NCBI GenBank assembly: GCA_964542535.1
Contig: CAZIUE010000005.1
Coordinates: 62,001 to 126,000, forward strand
DNA length: 64,000 bases
Reading direction: 5' to 3'
From: Pseudopelobacter sp964542535
GTDB lineage: Bacteria > Desulfobacterota > Desulfuromonadia > Geobacterales > Pseudopelobacteraceae
The position numbers and the translations under genes are program-made. Of this stretch, positions 61,602 through 64,000 are shown in pieces. Numbering within the stretch: the stretch's first letter is position 1; each line of letters begins with the position of its first letter. Under the pieces are notes generated by a model. That model was given only the letters and a program-made list of their open reading frames with translations, did not search any database and was not told the DNA's origin.

Positions 61602-61642
61602 TCCGGGACTTCGTGCCGGTCCACTGAATACGGGGGTTAAAC

Positions 61643-61945
61643 ATGGAATTGAACGGCATTGAAAGCGGCTTTGGAATCGGCAATGCTTTTTCCGCGACCG
61701 GTAGCGCCAAGCAGGCGTCACCGGTCGATGGAGCCGGCAAATTTTTCACTGAGCTCGTCGCCAAGGTCAACGAGCTCCAAACACAGTCAGACAAGGCCAT
61801 ACAGGGACTTGCCAGCGGCGAGAATAAAAACCTCCATGAAGTCATGATTTCCATGGAAAAGGCCAGTATATCATTCCTCTTCATGTCACAGGTTCGTAAC
61901 AAGGCGGTTGAGGCCTACCAGGAAGTCATGAGGATGCAGATCTAA
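61643..61945 (+). CDS. fliE: Flagellar hook-basal body protein FliE
   Basis: A 100-residue protein linking MS ring and rod. FFTELVAKVNELQTQSDKAI, SGENKNLHEVMISMEKASIS and VRNKAVEAYQEVMRMQI are typical. It is 41 bases after flgC. Confidence 0.95.
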   Translation: MELNGIESGFGIGNAFSATGSAKQASPVDGAGKFFTELVAKVNELQTQSDKAIQGLASGENKNLHEVMISMEKASISFLFMSQVRNKAVEAYQEVMRMQI

Positions 61946-62029
61946 TGCTCTTCGCACACCGTCTCTCTCAAAGTGCCCGGACTCGTCACATCGGTTTCCC
62001 CTTAGCCGGAAAGGACGGAGCGGCACGTC

Positions 62030-63622
62030 ATGCCTGAAGGATTGCAGAGGCTCATAGAGCCGTTCATGGCTCTCTCCCGCGGCAAGCGTATGCTCATTGC
62101 CGGCGTTGCTCTCCTCTCAGTAGCCGCATTCGCCGTACTCATCTTTGTGGCAAACCGTGTTGACTATCGCCCCCTGTTCACAAACTTGAGCCCAGAGGAC
62201 GCGGGCGAGATCGTCAAAAAACTGAAGGACAGTAAGACCCCCTATCAGATAACCGCCGACGGCAAGGGAATCATGGTACCGGCGGACACGGTCTATGAGC
62301 AACGACTCACCCTGGCCTCCGAGGGACTGCCTCAGGGCGGCGGAGTGGGCTTTGAGATCTTCGACCGGAAAAACTTCGGCATGACGGAGTTCGTCCAGAA
62401 AATCAACTACCAACGTGCTCTCCAGGGAGAACTGTCCCGGACCATTTCCCAGATCAATGGTGTCGAACAGGCCCGCATCCATCTTGTCCTCCCTGAAAAA
62501 TCACTCTTCAAGGAAAACGAGAAACCGTCAACCGCTTCGATTGTCCTGAAAATGAAATCAGGGCGCTCCCTGCGCGAAAACGAAGTTCAGGGAATCGTGC
62601 ACCTGGTTGCCTCATCCATCGAAGGCATGGAAGCTGACCATGTCACGGTACTTGACAGTCGCGGCAAGGTACTCAACAAGGGAGGCGGAGGTCCCGATCC
62701 GGCTTCCAAGGCAACCTCCGTCATGCAGGAGACTCAGCGCCTGTACGAGAAGAACGTTGAAGAACGCATCCAGTCCATGCTGGACCCCGTTGTCGGTGCA
62801 GGTCGAGCCATCGCCAGGGTTTCGGCCCAGTTTGACTTCAAGCAGGTTGAGCGCATCGAAGAAAAATTCGATCCGGAAAGCATCGCGGTGAGAAGCGAAC
62901 AGCGCTCGGAAGAGAAGGGGGCATCGGCAGCCAATGCCGTAGGGGTTCCCGGCGTACAGACCAATCTCGGTCGAGCCGGCGCGACAGGCCCCGCCACAAC
63001 CGGCGGAGCCGCAAAAAACGATGAGACACTCAACTATGAGGTCAGTCGCACCACCTCAAAAGTTGTCGAACCGGTGGGGGCGCTCAGCAGGATATCGGTT
63101 GCCGTTCTTGTTGATGGTAAATATGAAGCTCCCACGGCCGTCAAGGACGGACAGGAAGCCAGAGCCAAGTATATTCCCCGTTCACCCGACGAGTTACAGA
63201 AAATTGAAACTTTAGTGAAAAGCGCCGTGGGATTCAATGCCGAACGGGGCGATCAGCTGGCAATACAGAACATACCTTTTCAGGATACGGGCGAGCTGGG
63301 CGGCAGCGAAGTGCAGAAATGGTGGCAGACCCCCTTTTTCATGTCGCTGTTCAAGAACCTGCTGATAGGGCTCGGCTTCTTGGCGCTGATATTCTTCGTC
63401 ATCCGGCCGCTTTTGGTTTCACTCAAAATTGTACGCCCTGCCACCACCGCGCGTGAATCCATCGAAACCCTCCATGAGATGTCAGAAAAGCTTACCTCTT
63501 CCGAACGGGCACAGATCTCCATGCAGATGGCCGAACAGCAGAATCTGATAGAAGTTGCGAAAAAAGATCCCTATCAGGTCGCCCAGATCCTTCAGAACTG
63601 GATCGGGGAAGACAAGAAGTGA
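62030..63622 (+). CDS. fliF: Flagellar MS-ring protein FliF
   Basis: A 530-residue inner-membrane ring protein. Transmembrane helices at about residues 21-42 and 442-466; ring-building periplasmic domains include RPLFTNLSPEDAGEIVKKLK and YEQRLTLASEGLPQGGGVGFE (key words LASEGLP, GFEIFDRKNFGMTEF). The C-terminal cytoplasmic part (EQQNLIEVAKKDPYQVAQIL) binds FliG. It starts at ATG 62030 after AAGGACGGAG. Confidence 0.97.
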   Translation: MPEGLQRLIEPFMALSRGKRMLIAGVALLSVAAFAVLIFVANRVDYRPLFTNLSPEDAGEIVKKLKDSKTPYQITADGKGIMVPADTVYEQRLTLASEGLPQGGGVGFEIFDRKNFGMTEFVQKINYQRALQGELSRTISQINGVEQARIHLVLPEKSLFKENEKPSTASIVLKMKSGRSLRENEVQGIVHLVASSIEGMEADHVTVLDSRGKVLNKGGGGPDPASKATSVMQETQRLYEKNVEERIQSMLDPVVGAGRAIARVSAQFDFKQVERIEEKFDPESIAVRSEQRSEEKGASAANAVGVPGVQTNLGRAGATGPATTGGAAKNDETLNYEVSRTTSKVVEPVGALSRISVAVLVDGKYEAPTAVKDGQEARAKYIPRSPDELQKIETLVKSAVGFNAERGDQLAIQNIPFQDTGELGGSEVQKWWQTPFFMSLFKNLLIGLGFLALIFFVIRPLLVSLKIVRPATTARESIETLHEMSEKLTSSERAQISMQMAEQQNLIEVAKKDPYQVAQILQNWIGEDKK

Positions 63623-63656
63623 CACGCAGCACATTTGAAAGCATGGCGGGAAAACT

Positions 63657-64000
63657 ATGACAGGCACCGATAAAGCTGCCATCCTGCTGCTCTACCTGGG
63701 AAACGAAGTCACCAGCCAAGTATTCGAGCACATGGATGACGATGAGATAAAGAAAATCAGTAAGAGCATGGCAAAGCTGGGGCACATCTCCCGGGGCACG
63801 ATCATGGAAGTGGTGGAAGACTTTACCACCGTCATCAACCCGGAATCCGGAATATTCGCCCAAGGCGAAGAGTTCGTGCGCAAGATCCTGGAGAAGGCCC
63901 TCGGTCCGGTCAAGGCGGAAATTCTCATGGAGGAGCTCCAGGCTTCAAGTTATGGAGATCTGGTGGATATTCTCGCCAACATGGACGCCAAGAGCATCGC
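63657..64000 (+). CDS. fliG: Flagellar motor switch protein FliG (5' part)
   Basis: The first 114 codons of FliG: MTGTDKAAILLLYLGNEVTS is the FliF-binding N-terminal domain, followed by MDDDEIKKISKSMAKLGHIS and ILEKALGPVKAEILMEEL. The gene runs off the window. It starts 34 bases after fliF, with GCGGGAA upstream. Confidence 0.95.
   Translation, partial: MTGTDKAAILLLYLGNEVTSQVFEHMDDDEIKKISKSMAKLGHISRGTIMEVVEDFTTVINPESGIFAQGEEFVRKILEKALGPVKAEILMEELQASSYGDLVDILANMDAKSI

Noticed and set aside
1..64000. CRISPR arrays, tRNA or rRNA genes, insertion sequences
   Set aside because: No regular repeat-spacer pattern, no tRNA-like cloverleaf and no transposase frame was seen.

Overview
The window looks like a chromosomal segment of a GC-rich, flagellated, anaerobic deltaproteobacterium of the Geobacter / Pelobacter propionicus group (Geobacterales). 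The assignment is inferred from family content: a CobA-HemD fusion in a haem/sirohaem operon, an HDOD regulator, a flagellar cluster with a FlhB-tail protein, a sigma-54-type promoter before flgB, and CheX/CheC-like chemotaxis proteins. No rRNA or tRNA gene was seen to fix the species.

Positions 1-7000 (minus strand) hold a tetrapyrrole operon read right to left: precorrin-2 dehydrogenase, a CcsA/HemX-like membrane protein, hemA, sfsA, hemC and a cobA-hemD fusion, then the start of an HDOD-domain protein cut by the window edge. From 7100 to 9900 come thioredoxin, a secreted thioredoxin-like protein, truA and the chaperone gene hslO, with a palindromic intergenic repeat between the last two.

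Positions 10000-43000, almost all minus strand, form one large surface-polysaccharide locus. Its left part has a Wzi-like outer-membrane protein, a WbpM-type 4,6-dehydratase, an initiating sugar transferase, a 4-reductase/epimerase, a WbuB-like glycosyltransferase, a heparinase-fold protein, a 2-epimerase and a two-domain oxidoreductase. The centre (about 22,000-34,100) is much poorer in GC and contains the HisF/HisH/WbpG amidotransferase trio, acyltransferase, glycosyltransferases, a predicted Wzy and Wzx, methyltransferase-like proteins and unknowns; it looks horizontally acquired. The right part has wzz, an MntA/HepT toxin-antitoxin pair, a very large SLBB export protein, and nucleotide-sugar enzymes (UDP-xylose synthase, GDP-mannose dehydratase, UDP-GlcA 4-epimerase), with a frameshifted four-helix-bundle (IVP-type) gene flanked by heptamer repeats.

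Positions 43,000-52,300 carry housekeeping genes in mixed orientation: an amidohydrolase, a CruF-like membrane protein, an uncharacterised 613-residue protein, a metallo-beta-lactamase-fold hydrolase, dapF and an alpha-glucan phosphorylase. A 582-base gap before dapF has no supported gene but several stable hairpins.

Positions 52,300-64,000 (plus strand) are motility genes: a FliK-like protein built of internal repeats, a FlhB-tail protein, a phosphohexomutase, cheY, cheX, a CheC-like protein with a degenerate receiver domain, a TPR protein, then flgB-flgC-fliE-fliF-fliG (cut by the edge). A good sigma-54 promoter sits right before flgB with a 33-base dyad upstream. The best leads are this promoter/dyad, the FliK repeat architecture, the degenerate receiver protein, the frameshifted IVP unit, and the GC breakpoint inside wzz.
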